NCBI GenBank assembly: GCA_003719395.1
Contig: RHMC01000027.1
Location: forward strand, 1-58,235
Reading direction: 5' to 3'
Origin: Streptomyces altiplanensis
Lineage (GTDB): Bacteria; Actinomycetota; Actinomycetes; Streptomycetales; Streptomycetaceae
Length of the DNA: 58,235 bases
The notes under the pieces are model-generated. The model saw only the letters and a program-made list of their open reading frames with translations. It searched no databases and was not told the DNA's origin. This document shows positions 34,957 through 43,043 of the stretch, piece after piece. Position 1 is the stretch's first letter, and each line of letters opens with the position of its first letter. A program made the translations under genes and the position numbers.

Positions 34957-35450
34957 TCGGTTCCGTACTCCAGGAACGGGACCGATTCCGCGATGGCGAT
35001 GCGCTGGTATTCGAGGAACGGGGCGGGGTCGCCCTCGTACAGCTCCCGCTCGATCTGCGTGCCGTCGGCCTCGTACTTCATGAGGACGACCGTCGAGCGG
35101 TCGAACATCCAGAAGTCCTGGACGTCGGGCAGCGGGTTCGGCCGGTCGGTGATGTCGAGGATGCGGATGTCTTCTCCCGCCGGGGCCTGGTGCTGGTAGT
35201 ACCGCTCGAACTCGAACCGCAGGTAGTCCGTGAGGGGCCGGGTGACGATGTGGACGCGGCCCACACTGCGGGTGCGGACCATGGCCATCCACGCGTCCTC
35301 GTACGGGCCGGGGAAGCGGGCCCCCGCCTTGAAGGCGGCGAACTCTTCCGCTTCCTGCGGTACGAGGTATTGCGGCAGGGTCTCAAGCCGCCAGGCTTCG
35401 GTCTGGAACGTCTTGAACTTTTCCGCCCAGGCTTCACCATCCAAGAGCAC
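34953..35450 (-). CDS. DUF6879-like protein of the XRE cassette
   Basis: 165 residues from GTG 35450. It contains AWRLETLPQYLVPQEAEEF and RPLTDYLRFEFERYYQHQAPAGEDI, then DFWMFDRSTVVLMKYEADG, which resembles the family I know as DUF6879. It is soluble, acidic and has no transmembrane segment. It overlaps the small Cys gene upstream and the XRE gene downstream, so the three form a coupled operon. Function is unknown. The constant linkage of such genes to DUF5753 regulators suggests a sensor or effector partnership, possibly toxin-antitoxin-like. Confidence 0.78.
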   Translation of the reverse strand: MLLDGEAWAEKFKTFQTEAWRLETLPQYLVPQEAEEFAAFKAGARFPGPYEDAWMAMVRTRSVGRVHIVTRPLTDYLRFEFERYYQHQAPAGEDIRILDITDRPNPLPDVQDFWMFDRSTVVLMKYEADGTQIERELYEGDPAPFLEYQRIAIAESVPFLEYGTE

Positions 35451-35643
35451 GGACGGCCTCCCTCAGAACTTCCTCGGGGATCTCCACGAGTCCTTCGCCG
35501 GCGGGCGGGGTGAAGGCGGTGGAGACGTCGCCCTGGACGACGAACGAGCCGGAGGCGGTGCGGTAGACGTTCGGGCAGTCGCCCTGCCCACAGTTGCCAC
35601 CCTCGGTGTTGCCGGTGAGCCGTGTGAGTTCTTCGCGCGCCAT
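35434..35643 (-). CDS. 69-residue Cys-containing protein, first gene of the XRE cassette
   Basis: ATG 35643 follows agggggttc. The product has GNCGQGDCPNVYRTASGSFVVQG and then an acidic C terminus (IPEEVLREAVRALGW). The Cys pair and the C-P-x-V-Y-x-T segment recur in short proteins paired with DUF6879/XRE genes. It occupies the place that DUF397 proteins take in other WhiJ-type cassettes. Its last codons overlap the start of the DUF6879-like gene. Function is unknown. Confidence 0.72.
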   Translation of the reverse strand: MAREELTRLTGNTEGGNCGQGDCPNVYRTASGSFVVQGDVSTAFTPPAGEGLVEIPEEVLREAVRALGW

Positions 35644-35714
35644 GCTGAACCCCCTCTTGCGAGCCCTCTGTGGGCCGGTCGCCACGACCGTACGAGCGGG
35701 GCGGATACGCCGTC

Positions 35715-35748
35715 TATGCGGAAACGCGACTATGCGCGTTGTCGCATA
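35715..35748. promoter_or_regulatory. Candidate operator: TATGCG repeats upstream of the XRE cassette
   Basis: tatgcg at 35715 and 35731 (16 bp apart, same face of the helix plus half a turn) and an inverted cgcata at 35743-35748 form tatgcgcgttgtcgcata. It lies 70-105 bp upstream of the cassette's first ATG and is AT-richer than its surroundings. A plausible binding site for the cassette's own XRE regulator. Confidence 0.45.
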
Positions 35749-35770
35749 AACCCGGCCCCCGGAAACGGCG

Positions 35771-35803
35771 AGAGGCGCCCGGACAGGATCGTCCGAACGC
35801 CTC
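35771..35803 (-). terminator. Terminator of the 63-residue gene at the right end of the element
   Basis: Arms agaggcg/cgcctct and cggac/gtccg around AGGATC, with small internal mismatches, 8 bp past the stop at 35812 on the minus strand. It now also acts as terminator for the radical SAM gene. Confidence 0.75.
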
Positions 35804-35811
35804 TCTAGGCC

Positions 35812-36000
35812 CTACACCCACTCGACCGCCGAGACGATGCCCGGGTCACGCCGAGGGGCGGGGAGCGGCGTGCGCCGCTCGGGGCGGGGAGCCTGCTCGC
35901 GCTCCTTGGCTCCGAGCCCTCGGAGGGCTTCGGCGCGGTCCGCCGCAGGGATGTCGGCAAGCGCCTCAGCCATCCGCTGGATGGCGTCGCCGCTGGTCAC
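35812..36000 (-). CDS. 63-residue protein translated directly behind the radical SAM gene
   Basis: GTG 36000 lies two bases after the TAG of the radical SAM gene (TAGCC-GTG), so it is probably translated by re-initiation from the host gene's message. The product VTSGDAIQRMAEALADIPAADRAEALRGLG... is an acidic helical segment followed by an Arg/Pro-rich tail ending SAVEWV. It belongs to the element, not the host. I do not recognise the family. Similar short Ala-rich helical proteins occur near Streptomyces integrases. Confidence 0.65.
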   Translation of the reverse strand: MTSGDAIQRMAEALADIPAADRAEALRGLGAKEREQAPRPERRTPLPAPRRDPGIVSAVEWV

Positions 36001-36002
36001 GG

Positions 36003-37928
36003 CTACTTCTTGACCGTGAGCGGGAGCAGCTTCTTGCCGGTGGGGCCGATTTGTATGGCCGTGTCCATCTGAGGACACACCCCGCAGTCGAAGCACGGGG
36101 TCCAGCGGCAGTCCTCGACCTCGGTCTCGTCGAGCGCGTCCTGCCAGTCCTCCCAGAGCCAGTCCTTGTCGAGACCGGAGTCCAGGTGGTCCCAGGGCAG
36201 GACCTCCTCGTACGTACGCTCACGCGTCGTGTACCAGTCGACGTCCACGCCGAAGCCGGGCAGCGTCTTCGCCGCGGCGTCCATCCAGCGGTCGTACGAG
36301 AAGTACTCGCGCCAGCCGTCGAAGCGGCCGCCGCCCTCGTAGACGGCCCGGATGACGGAGCCGATGCGCCGGTCGCCGCGCGAGAGCAGGCCCTCGACGA
36401 TGCCGGGCTTGCCGTCGTGGTAGCGGAAGCCGATGGAACGGCCGTACTTCTTGTCGCCGCGGATCTTGTCGCGCAGCTTCTCCAGGCGGGCGTCCGTCTC
36501 CTCGGCGGAGAGCTGCGGCGCCCACTGGAAGGGGGTGTGCGGCTTGGGCACGAACCCGCCGATGGAGACGGTGCAGCGGATGTCGTTCTGGCCGGAGACC
36601 TTGCGGCCCTCGGCGATGACCTTGACCGCCATGTCACCGATCTGGAGGACGTCCTCGTCGGTCTCGGTGGGCAGGCCGCACATGAAGTACAGCTTCACCT
36701 GGCGCCAGCCGTTGCCGTACGCCGTCGAGACGGTCCGGATGAGGTCCTCTTCCGAGACCATCTTGTTGATGACCTTGCGGATGCGCTCCGACCCGCCTTC
36801 GGGGGCGAAGGTCAGGCCGGACCGGCGGCCGTTCCTGGTCAGCTCGTTGGCGAGGTCGATATTGAACGCGTCCACGCGGGTCGACGGCAGCGAGAGGCCG
36901 ATCTTGTCTTCCTCGTACCGGTCGGCGAGGCCCTTGGCGACGTCGGCGATCTCGGTGTGGTCCGCCGAGGAGAGGGAGAGCAGGCCGACCTCCTCGAAGC
37001 CGGTCGCCTTGAGACCCTTCTCCACCATGTCGCCGATGCCGGTGATGCTTCGCTCCCGCACGGGGCGCGTGATCATGCCGGCCTGGCAGAAACGGCAGCC
37101 GCGGGTGCAGCCGCGGAAGATCTCGACGGACATCCGCTCGTGGACGGTCTCGGCGAGGGGCACGAGGGGCTGCTTGGGGTACGGCCACTCGTCGAGGTCC
37201 ATGACGGTGTGCTTGGACACGCGCCACGGCACGCCGGAGCGGTTGGGCACGACGCGGGCGATACGGCCGTCGGGCAGGTACTCGACGTCGTAGAAGCGCG
37301 GTACGTACACGCCGCCGGTCCTGCTCAGCCGCAGCAGCACCTCGTCGCGCCCGCCGGGCCGGCCCTCGGCCTTCCAAGCGCGGACGATCTCGGTGATCTC
37401 CAGGACGGCCTGCTCGCCGTCGCCGATCACCGCGCAGTCGATGAAGTCCGCGATCGGCTCGGGGTTGAAGGCGGCGTGCCCGCCCGCGAGGACGATCGGG
37501 TCGTCGAGGGTGCGGTCCTTGGACTCCAGCGGGATGCCCGCCAGGTCCAGGGCGGTGAGCATGTTGGTGTAGCCGAGCTCGGTGGAGAAGCTCAGTCCGA
37601 AGACGTCGAACGCCTTGACGGGGCGGTGCGCGTCCACGGTGAACTGCGGGACCCCGTGCTCGCGCATGAGCGCTTCGAGGTCCGGCCACACGCTGTAGGT
37701 GCGCTCGGCCAGGACTCCCTCACGCTCGTTCAGTACCTCGTAGAGGATCATGACGCCCTGGTTGGGCAGGCCCACCTCGTACGCGTCCGGGTACATGAGT
37801 GCCCAGCGGACATCGCAGGAGTCCCACGGCTTGACGGTGGAGTTGAGCTCACCGCCGACGTACTGGATGGGCTTCTGCACATGCGGGAGCAGAGCTTCGA
37901 GCTGTGGGAAGACCGAATCGACAGACAT
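36003..37928 (-). CDS. B12-binding radical SAM protein, TIGR03960 family, with an element-supplied 3' end
   Basis: 641 residues from ATG 37928. The N-terminal region includes a cobalamin-binding-like domain (DVFGLSFSTELGYTN, VLAGGHAAFNPEP). The radical SAM cluster motif GCTRGCRFCQAG is at about 275-287, followed by APEGGSERIR and KLYFMCGLPTETDEDV. The C-terminal Cys motif CFDCGVCPQ is present. The TIGR03936/DUF2344 partner is at 28145-28927. The last 19 codons come from the integrated element yet keep the conserved end IQIGPTGKKLLPL, so the gene should remain functional. Its reaction is unknown. Confidence 0.93.
   Translation of the reverse strand: MSVDSVFPQLEALLPHVQKPIQYVGGELNSTVKPWDSCDVRWALMYPDAYEVGLPNQGVMILYEVLNEREGVLAERTYSVWPDLEALMREHGVPQFTVDAHRPVKAFDVFGLSFSTELGYTNMLTALDLAGIPLESKDRTLDDPIVLAGGHAAFNPEPIADFIDCAVIGDGEQAVLEITEIVRAWKAEGRPGGRDEVLLRLSRTGGVYVPRFYDVEYLPDGRIARVVPNRSGVPWRVSKHTVMDLDEWPYPKQPLVPLAETVHERMSVEIFRGCTRGCRFCQAGMITRPVRERSITGIGDMVEKGLKATGFEEVGLLSLSSADHTEIADVAKGLADRYEEDKIGLSLPSTRVDAFNIDLANELTRNGRRSGLTFAPEGGSERIRKVINKMVSEEDLIRTVSTAYGNGWRQVKLYFMCGLPTETDEDVLQIGDMAVKVIAEGRKVSGQNDIRCTVSIGGFVPKPHTPFQWAPQLSAEETDARLEKLRDKIRGDKKYGRSIGFRYHDGKPGIVEGLLSRGDRRIGSVIRAVYEGGGRFDGWREYFSYDRWMDAAAKTLPGFGVDVDWYTTRERTYEEVLPWDHLDSGLDKDWLWEDWQDALDETEVEDCRWTPCFDCGVCPQMDTAIQIGPTGKKLLPLTVKK
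36060..36074. repeat. Right attachment repeat (attR core)
   Basis: cgtgtccatctgagg, identical to 30726-30740 and inside the radical SAM reading frame (codons for QMDT). Sequence to the right is host gene and sequence to the left is element. Confidence 0.85.
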
Positions 37929-37980
37929 CGAGAACTTTCCTGAGCTGGCTGGGGGACGACTGTCAAGCGTACCCCGGCCC

Positions 37981-39576
37981 TCAGTCGCCGAGAGCCGCCC
38001 GCAGTTTCGGCCCGGAAGCCTCTGCCCACGCCTGCGGCAGCTCCCGCTCCTGTGCCTGCGCGGATGCCTCCTCCTGGCCGTACAGCAGGCCCCAGGTGAA
38101 GGCCGTCTCCCCCGCCGCGTGGGCCTGGACCGCCAGCTCGCGCAGGGCGTCGCGGGACACGACGCTGTCCTGGTGGTCGCCCAGGAGGGACTGGACCGCC
38201 TTCACGCGCTTCGCGAAGCGCTGGGCGGGCTTGCCCAGGGCGGGGCCGGCGGCGTCGGCGGCGTAGCGGGTGCGCTTGGCCGCCTTGCGGGCGTTGTGCA
38301 GGGCCAGGTCGCGCCCTCGCCGGGCGGGAGGGCCAGTGCGCGCTCCATGCGGGCGGCGAGGCGGGCGTAGTCCTTGCGGACCGCCTTGGGGAGGACCTTC
38401 GCGGCCGGCCGGGACGCGGCGGGGAGCAGGGGCGGGTCGGCCAGCAGGGCGTGCAGGGCGGTGAGGAGGTCCAGGTACCGCTCGCTGTCGAGTACGGCGA
38501 TGACCTCGTGCCGGGAGCCGTGGTGGCGGGGCACGGACCAAATGCGCAGGCGGGCGTCGACCGGGCCGAGGACGAGTGGTCGGGGAAGGGCGGAGATGCG
38601 GCTCTGGAGGCGGTGGTCGAGGACCTCCTGGTCGCGGTTCGCGCCGAGCTCCCGCGCCAGCCACTTGAGCTCTCCGGCGACCGGATCGGTGACCGTCCGG
38701 TCCAGGACCTTGCGGTAGGTGCGGAAGGTGCTGCGCAGGCGGCGAGTGGCGACGCGCATCTGGTGCACGGCGTCGGGCAGGTCGCGCCGGACCGCCGGGT
38801 CGTGGGCGACGAGCGTGTCGTACTGCTGTCGGAGGTACGTCAGAACGTGGTCGCCCGCGGTGGGGGCGGGGGAGGCGGGCTGCTCGCCCTTCGCCTTCTT
38901 GGCCTTCTTGGCCTTCTTCGCCTTCTTCGCCTTCTTCGGCTCCTCGGCCTTCTTCGGCTTCTTCTGCGGCTGCGACGGCTGCGTGTCCGCCAGCGCCTTG
39001 GCCAGTTTGGACGCCCACCCGGCGGGGCGCAGACCGGCCGCGCGGAGCCTCTTCTCGACGGCGTCGAGGAACGCCGGGTCGCCGTCGTCGGCGAGTTCGA
39101 CCTCGACCTCCGTCCAGTGCGTCGTGGCGTCCTGCGCCCCGATCCGTTCGGCGGTGACCGAGTCGACGCTCACCTCGGCGAGCAGTTCGCCCCGCGCGCC
39201 GACGAGGTGGCGGACGTCGCGCGAGGAGCAAAGCCGCACGAGGGGGGGTGAGCAGGTCGCCGCGGGTCCGGGAGCGGACCAGTTCCGCCAGCGGGTCAGG
39301 GACGGTCGCGGCCATCGGGGCGCGGATCTCGTCGCGCACGCCCGGAGAGACCGGCAGCTTGAGGTGCCAGCCGGCGTCGTCGCCACCGGTGCGGCGGCGC
39401 AGGGTGACGGAGTCGGCGGCGAGTCTCAGGTCGTCCGTGTCGTAGTAGACGGCGTCGAGTTCCATGACGCCTCTGTCCTCCACGGACGAGACGCCGGCCA
39501 CCTCGGTCAGGTCGGGCAGCCGGGTCTCGCCGGTGGCTTCGTACTTCCGCTCGGTTTCGCGCTTGGTGTCCACCAT
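37981..39576 (-). CDS. CYTH and CHAD domain protein, two frameshifts
   Basis: About 530 residues from ATG 39576. The CYTH domain begins with the ExExK signature region ETERKYEA and continues LDAVYYDTDDLRL and TLRRRTGGDDAGWHLK. A Lys-Ala tandem stretch (six KKA units) links it to the CHAD domain (HQMRVATRRLRSTFR and, after the second shift, LHNARKAAKRTRYAAD). One shift is an extra C in a seven-C run near 39242; the other is a missing base near 38308. CYTH/CHAD proteins bind or cleave polyphosphate or triphosphates. It is downstream of the mre-rodA operon with its own start. Confidence 0.87.
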   Translation of the reverse strand: MVDTKRETERKYEATGETRLPDLTEVAGVSSVEDRGVMELDAVYYDTDDLRLAADSVTLRRRTGGDDAGWHLKLPVSPGVRDEIRAPMAATVPDPLAELVRSRTRGDLLTPPRAALLLARRPPPRRRAGRTARRGERRLGHRRTDRGAGRHDALDGGRGRTRRRRRPGVPRRRREEAPRGRSAPRRVGVQTGQGAGGHAAVAAAEEAEEGRGAEEGEEGEEGQEGQEGEGRAARLPRPHRGRPRSDVPPTAVRHARRPRPGGPARPARRRAPDARRHSPPAQHLPHLPQGPGPDGHRSGRRRAQVAGAGARREPRPGGPRPPPPEPHLRPSPTTRPRPGRRPPAHLVRAPPPRLPARGHRRTRQRAVPGPPHRPARPAGRPAPAPRRVPAGREGPPQGGPQGLRPPRRPHGARTGPPARRGRDLALHNARKAAKRTRYAADAAGPALGKPAQRFAKRVKAVQSLLGDHQDSVVSRDALRELAVQAHAAGETAFTWGLLYGQEEASAQAQERELPQAWAEASGPKLRAALGD

Positions 39577-39638
39577 GAATCGAATCTAGACGCGAATGGG
39601 CTTCCGGGCAGCCGCTGTGCCGTTATGCGGCTGTGCGG

Positions 39639-40838
39639 TCATGCCGTTATGGGCCGCTGCACCCGGATCGACTGGAGCAGCCCGACCGCGACCCAGACCG
39701 CGAACATCGACGATCCGCCGTACGAGACGAACGGCAGCGGGAGCCCCGCCACCGGCATGATGCCGAGCGTCATGCCGATGTTCTCGAAGGACTGGAAGGC
39801 GAACCAGGCGATGATGCCGCCGGCGACGATCGTGCCGTACAGCTCGGTCGTCTCGTGTGCGATGCGGCAGGCGCGCCAGAGCACCACGCCGAGGAGGAGA
39901 AGGATCAGGCCCGCGCCCAGGAAGCCGAGTTCTTCGCCTGCCACCGTGAAGACGAAGTCGGTCTGCTGCTCGGGTACGAACTGTCCCGTGGTCTGGCTGC
40001 CCTTGAAGAGGCCGGTGCCGGTGAGGCCGCCGGAGCCGATCGCGATGCGTGCCTGGTTGGTGTTGTAGCCGACGCCCGCCGGGTCGAGTTCGGGGTTGGC
40101 GAACGCGGCGAAGCGGTTGATCTGGTACTCGTCGAGCAGGCCGATCTGCCAGACGACGACGGCTCCGACGGTGCCCGTTCCGATCAGGCCGAAGACCCAG
40201 CGGTTGGAGGCCCCGGAGGTGAGCAGCACGCCGAGGATGATCACCGCTATGACCATGACCGAGCCGAGGTCGGGCATCAGCATGATGACGACGATCGGTA
40301 CGACGGCGAGGCACAGCGCCTTGACGACGGTGATGTGGTCGGGGTGCTCCTGGTCGCCCGCGTCGACGCGGGCGGCGAGCAGCATGGCCATGACCAGGAT
40401 TATCGTGATCTTGGTGAACTCGGACGGCTGGAGGGAGAATCCGCCGCCGAGCACGATCCACGCGTGCGCGCCGTTGACGGTCGCGCCGAGCGGGGTGAGG
40501 ACGGCGAGCACCAGCACGACGGACAGTCCGTAGAGGACGGGGACCGCGCCGCGCAGGGTGCGGTGGCCCAGCCAGATCGTGCCGATCATCAGGACGATGC
40601 CGATGCCGGTGTTGAGGACGTGGCGCCAGAGGAAGTACTCCGGGTCGCCCTGATTGAGCTGGTCGCGGGTACGGGTCGCGGACCAGACGAGCAGCGCACC
40701 GATGACGGACAGCGCGAGCGACGCCCAGAGCAGCGGCCAGTCGAGCCGGCGCACCACGGAGTCGCGGGCGGTGAGCTTGGCGAGGGTGCCGCGCTCGGGG
40801 GCGTACCGCTGGACGGAGAAACCGTGTGGGCCGGACAT
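39639..40838 (-). CDS. rodA: RodA/FtsW-type SEDS peptidoglycan polymerase (Sfr)
   Basis: 399 residues with about ten hydrophobic helices. The SEDS segments include LQPSEFTKITIILVMA, MPDLGSVMVIAVIILG, and the end LPFVSYGGSSMFAVWVAVG. SEDS proteins polymerise lipid II and work with a class B PBP. ATG 40838 overlaps the mrdA stop as ATGA. It is last of mreB-mreC-mreD-mrdA-rodA. In Streptomyces this set works in the spore wall rather than lateral growth. Intact. Confidence 0.96.
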   Translation of the reverse strand: MSGPHGFSVQRYAPERGTLAKLTARDSVVRRLDWPLLWASLALSVIGALLVWSATRTRDQLNQGDPEYFLWRHVLNTGIGIVLMIGTIWLGHRTLRGAVPVLYGLSVVLVLAVLTPLGATVNGAHAWIVLGGGFSLQPSEFTKITIILVMAMLLAARVDAGDQEHPDHITVVKALCLAVVPIVVIMLMPDLGSVMVIAVIILGVLLTSGASNRWVFGLIGTGTVGAVVVWQIGLLDEYQINRFAAFANPELDPAGVGYNTNQARIAIGSGGLTGTGLFKGSQTTGQFVPEQQTDFVFTVAGEELGFLGAGLILLLLGVVLWRACRIAHETTELYGTIVAGGIIAWFAFQSFENIGMTLGIMPVAGLPLPFVSYGGSSMFAVWVAVGLLQSIRVQRPITA

Positions 40839-43006
40839 CAGTCGCCACTCCTGCCGATCGCGATCTGCTGGTCCGCAGCCGGGTCCTTGGGCTTCTCGGG
40901 TACGTACGGCCTGATCTCCGGGGCGTCGATGGAGCCGTCCGTACCGATCTTCGGAAGCTCCTTCTGCGGCTTGGGCAGCAGGGCCTTCTTCGAGTCGATC
41001 TTGCCCTCGTCGCTGACGCCGTAGAGGGCGTCGTAGATGTTGCGGACGGCGGGTCCGGAGGCGCCGGAGCCCGTACCGCCCTGGGAGATCGTCATGACGA
41101 TCGTGTAGTCGTCGGTGTAGGTCGCGAACCACGAGGTGGTCTGCTTGCCGTAGACCTGGGCGGTGCCGGTCTTGGCCCGCATCGGGATCTTGTCCTGCGG
41201 CCAGCCGCCGAACCGCCAGGCGGCGGTGCCGCCGGGCTCGACGACGGAGCGCAGGCCCTTGTCGAGGTCACGAACGGTTTCGGCGTCGACCGGCAGCTTG
41301 CCGTGTGCCTTGGGCCTGATCTCCTCGATCTTCTTGCCGTCGGCGCTGATCACGGCCTTGCCGAGGGTGGGGTTGTAGAGGGTGCCGCCGTTGCTGATGG
41401 CGGCGTAGGCGGTGGCCAGCTGGACGGGGGTGATGAGAACGTCGCCCTGGCCGATGGCGAAGTTGATGCTGTCGAAGGCCTTCAGCTGGTTGCCTTCGAG
41501 GCAGCTCTCGTAGGCGATCTGCTCGACGTAGCTGCCGCCCTTCTTGCCCTGCTTGCACCAGGCGTCCTTGTTGGCTTTCCAGAAGGCCTGCTTCCACTGG
41601 CGGTCGGGGATGCGGCCCTTGACCTCGTTCGGCAGGTCGATGCCGGTCTCGGAGCCGAATCCGAAGTCGTGGGCGGTCCGGTAGAACCAGTCGTGGGCGC
41701 TCTTCTTCGGCTTGATGCCGCCGTCGCGCTGCCACTCCTGGTGGCCGAGACGGTAGAAGACGGTGTTGCAGGAGTACTTGAGGGCGTCGCCGAGGGTGAT
41801 GGGGCCGTGCCCCTTGGACTCGAAGTTCGCGAAGCTCCGGTTGCCCATGCTGTAGGAGCTGCTGCAGTTGTAGAGGCCGTCGAAGGGGTGGCCGGCCCGC
41901 ACGGCCGCGCTCGCCGACACCACCTTGAAGACGGAGCCGGCGGGTGCCTGGCCCTGGATGGCCCGGTTGAGCAGCGGGTAGTTGGAGTTCTTGTCGGTGA
42001 GCCGGGCGTACTCCTTGCCGGAGATGCCGCCGATCCAGGCGTTGGGGTCGTAGTCGGGCTGGGAGGCCATCGCGACGACGCGGCCGGTCTTGGACTCCAT
42101 GACGACGACGGCGCCCGCGTCGGCCTCGTACGGGCGGCCGGTGATCTTGTCGGTCTCCTTGCGGACGGTTTTCATCGCCTGGTGGAGCTCGTACTCGGCG
42201 ACGGACTGGACCCGGGCGTCGATGGAGGTGACGACGTTGGAGCCGGGCACCGTCGGGTCGTTCTCCGCCTCCCCCATGACGCGGCCGAGGTTGTCGACCT
42301 CGTAGCGGGTGACGCCCGCCTTGCCGCGCAGTTCCTTGTCGTACGTACGCTCCAGTCCGGAGCGGCCGACCATGTCGGAGCGCAGGTACGGCGACGGGCC
42401 GTCCTTGGCCTTCTCGATCTCCTCGTCGGTGACGGGCGAGAGGTAGCCGAGCACCTGGGAGGTCCTGGCCTTGCCCGGGGCGGGGTAGCGGCGTACGGCG
42501 GCGGGCTCCGCCGTGATGCCGGGGAAGTCCTCGGCGCGCTCGCGGATCTGGAGAGCCTGCTTGGTGGTGGCCTCGTCGGTGACGGGGATCGGCTGGTAGG
42601 GCGAGCCGTTCCAGCAGGGCTGGGGGGTCTTGGAGTCGCAGAGCCTGACCTTGTCGGCGACTTCCTTGGGCGTCATGCCGAGTACGCCGGCGAGGCGGGC
42701 CAGTACGGCCTTGCCGTCGTCCTTCATCTTCATCAGGTCGGTGCGGCTGGCGGAGACGACGAGGCGGGTCTCGTTGTCGGCGAGCGGCACGCCGCGGGCG
42801 TCGAGGATCGAGCCGCGGACGGCGGGCTGGACGACCTGCTGGACGCCGTTGCCGGCGGCTTCGGCGGTGTACTCGTCGCCGTTGCGGATCTGGAGGTACC
42901 AGAGGCGGCCGCCGAGGGTGAGCAGGAGGGAGAGGACGAGGACCTGGATGACGACGAGCCGGATCCGGACTCTGGGGGTCCGGCCGGTCTCGGGAATGTT
43001 GCTCAT
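40838..43006 (-). CDS. mrdA: Penicillin-binding protein 2 (class B transpeptidase)
   Basis: 722 residues. One N-terminal transmembrane helix (VVIQVLVLSLLLTLGGRLWYLQ) is followed by a dimerisation domain (RGSILDARGVPLADN) and a transpeptidase domain with the S-x-x-K motif AGSVFKV near 355, YSCN near 410 and KTGTAQ near 608. It cross-links peptidoglycan with the RodA partner encoded next to it. Intact, with coupled ATGA overlap to rodA. Confidence 0.96.
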   Translation of the reverse strand: MSNIPETGRTPRVRIRLVVIQVLVLSLLLTLGGRLWYLQIRNGDEYTAEAAGNGVQQVVQPAVRGSILDARGVPLADNETRLVVSASRTDLMKMKDDGKAVLARLAGVLGMTPKEVADKVRLCDSKTPQPCWNGSPYQPIPVTDEATTKQALQIRERAEDFPGITAEPAAVRRYPAPGKARTSQVLGYLSPVTDEEIEKAKDGPSPYLRSDMVGRSGLERTYDKELRGKAGVTRYEVDNLGRVMGEAENDPTVPGSNVVTSIDARVQSVAEYELHQAMKTVRKETDKITGRPYEADAGAVVVMESKTGRVVAMASQPDYDPNAWIGGISGKEYARLTDKNSNYPLLNRAIQGQAPAGSVFKVVSASAAVRAGHPFDGLYNCSSSYSMGNRSFANFESKGHGPITLGDALKYSCNTVFYRLGHQEWQRDGGIKPKKSAHDWFYRTAHDFGFGSETGIDLPNEVKGRIPDRQWKQAFWKANKDAWCKQGKKGGSYVEQIAYESCLEGNQLKAFDSINFAIGQGDVLITPVQLATAYAAISNGGTLYNPTLGKAVISADGKKIEEIRPKAHGKLPVDAETVRDLDKGLRSVVEPGGTAAWRFGGWPQDKIPMRAKTGTAQVYGKQTTSWFATYTDDYTIVMTISQGGTGSGASGPAVRNIYDALYGVSDEGKIDSKKALLPKPQKELPKIGTDGSIDAPEIRPYVPEKPKDPAADQQIAIGRSGD

Positions 43007-43043
43007 GCGGCGGTCCCCTCCTCGAAGTCCTCGGAGCGAGTGG

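Larger units (their letters stand above)
30726..36074. mobile_element. Integrative element of about 5.33 kb in the 3' end of the radical SAM gene
   Basis: Bounded by the 15-bp direct repeat cgtgtccatctgagg (30726-30740 and 36060-36074), which lies inside coding sequence at both ends. It carries a large serine integrase just inside the left end, a possible small gene, a small serine resolvase with repeat sites, two small Cys genes, an XRE/DUF5753 regulator, a DUF6879-like gene, a 69-residue Cys protein and a 63-residue protein at the right end. There are no structural phage, replication or conjugation genes, so it is either a minimal mobilisable island or a remnant of a larger prophage or integrative plasmid. 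Confidence 0.88.

Noticed and set aside
38885..38990. Regular 9-bp repeats considered as CRISPR-like or minisatellite DNA
   Set aside because: They are in frame and encode the Lys-Ala linker of the CYTH-CHAD protein; no spacers.
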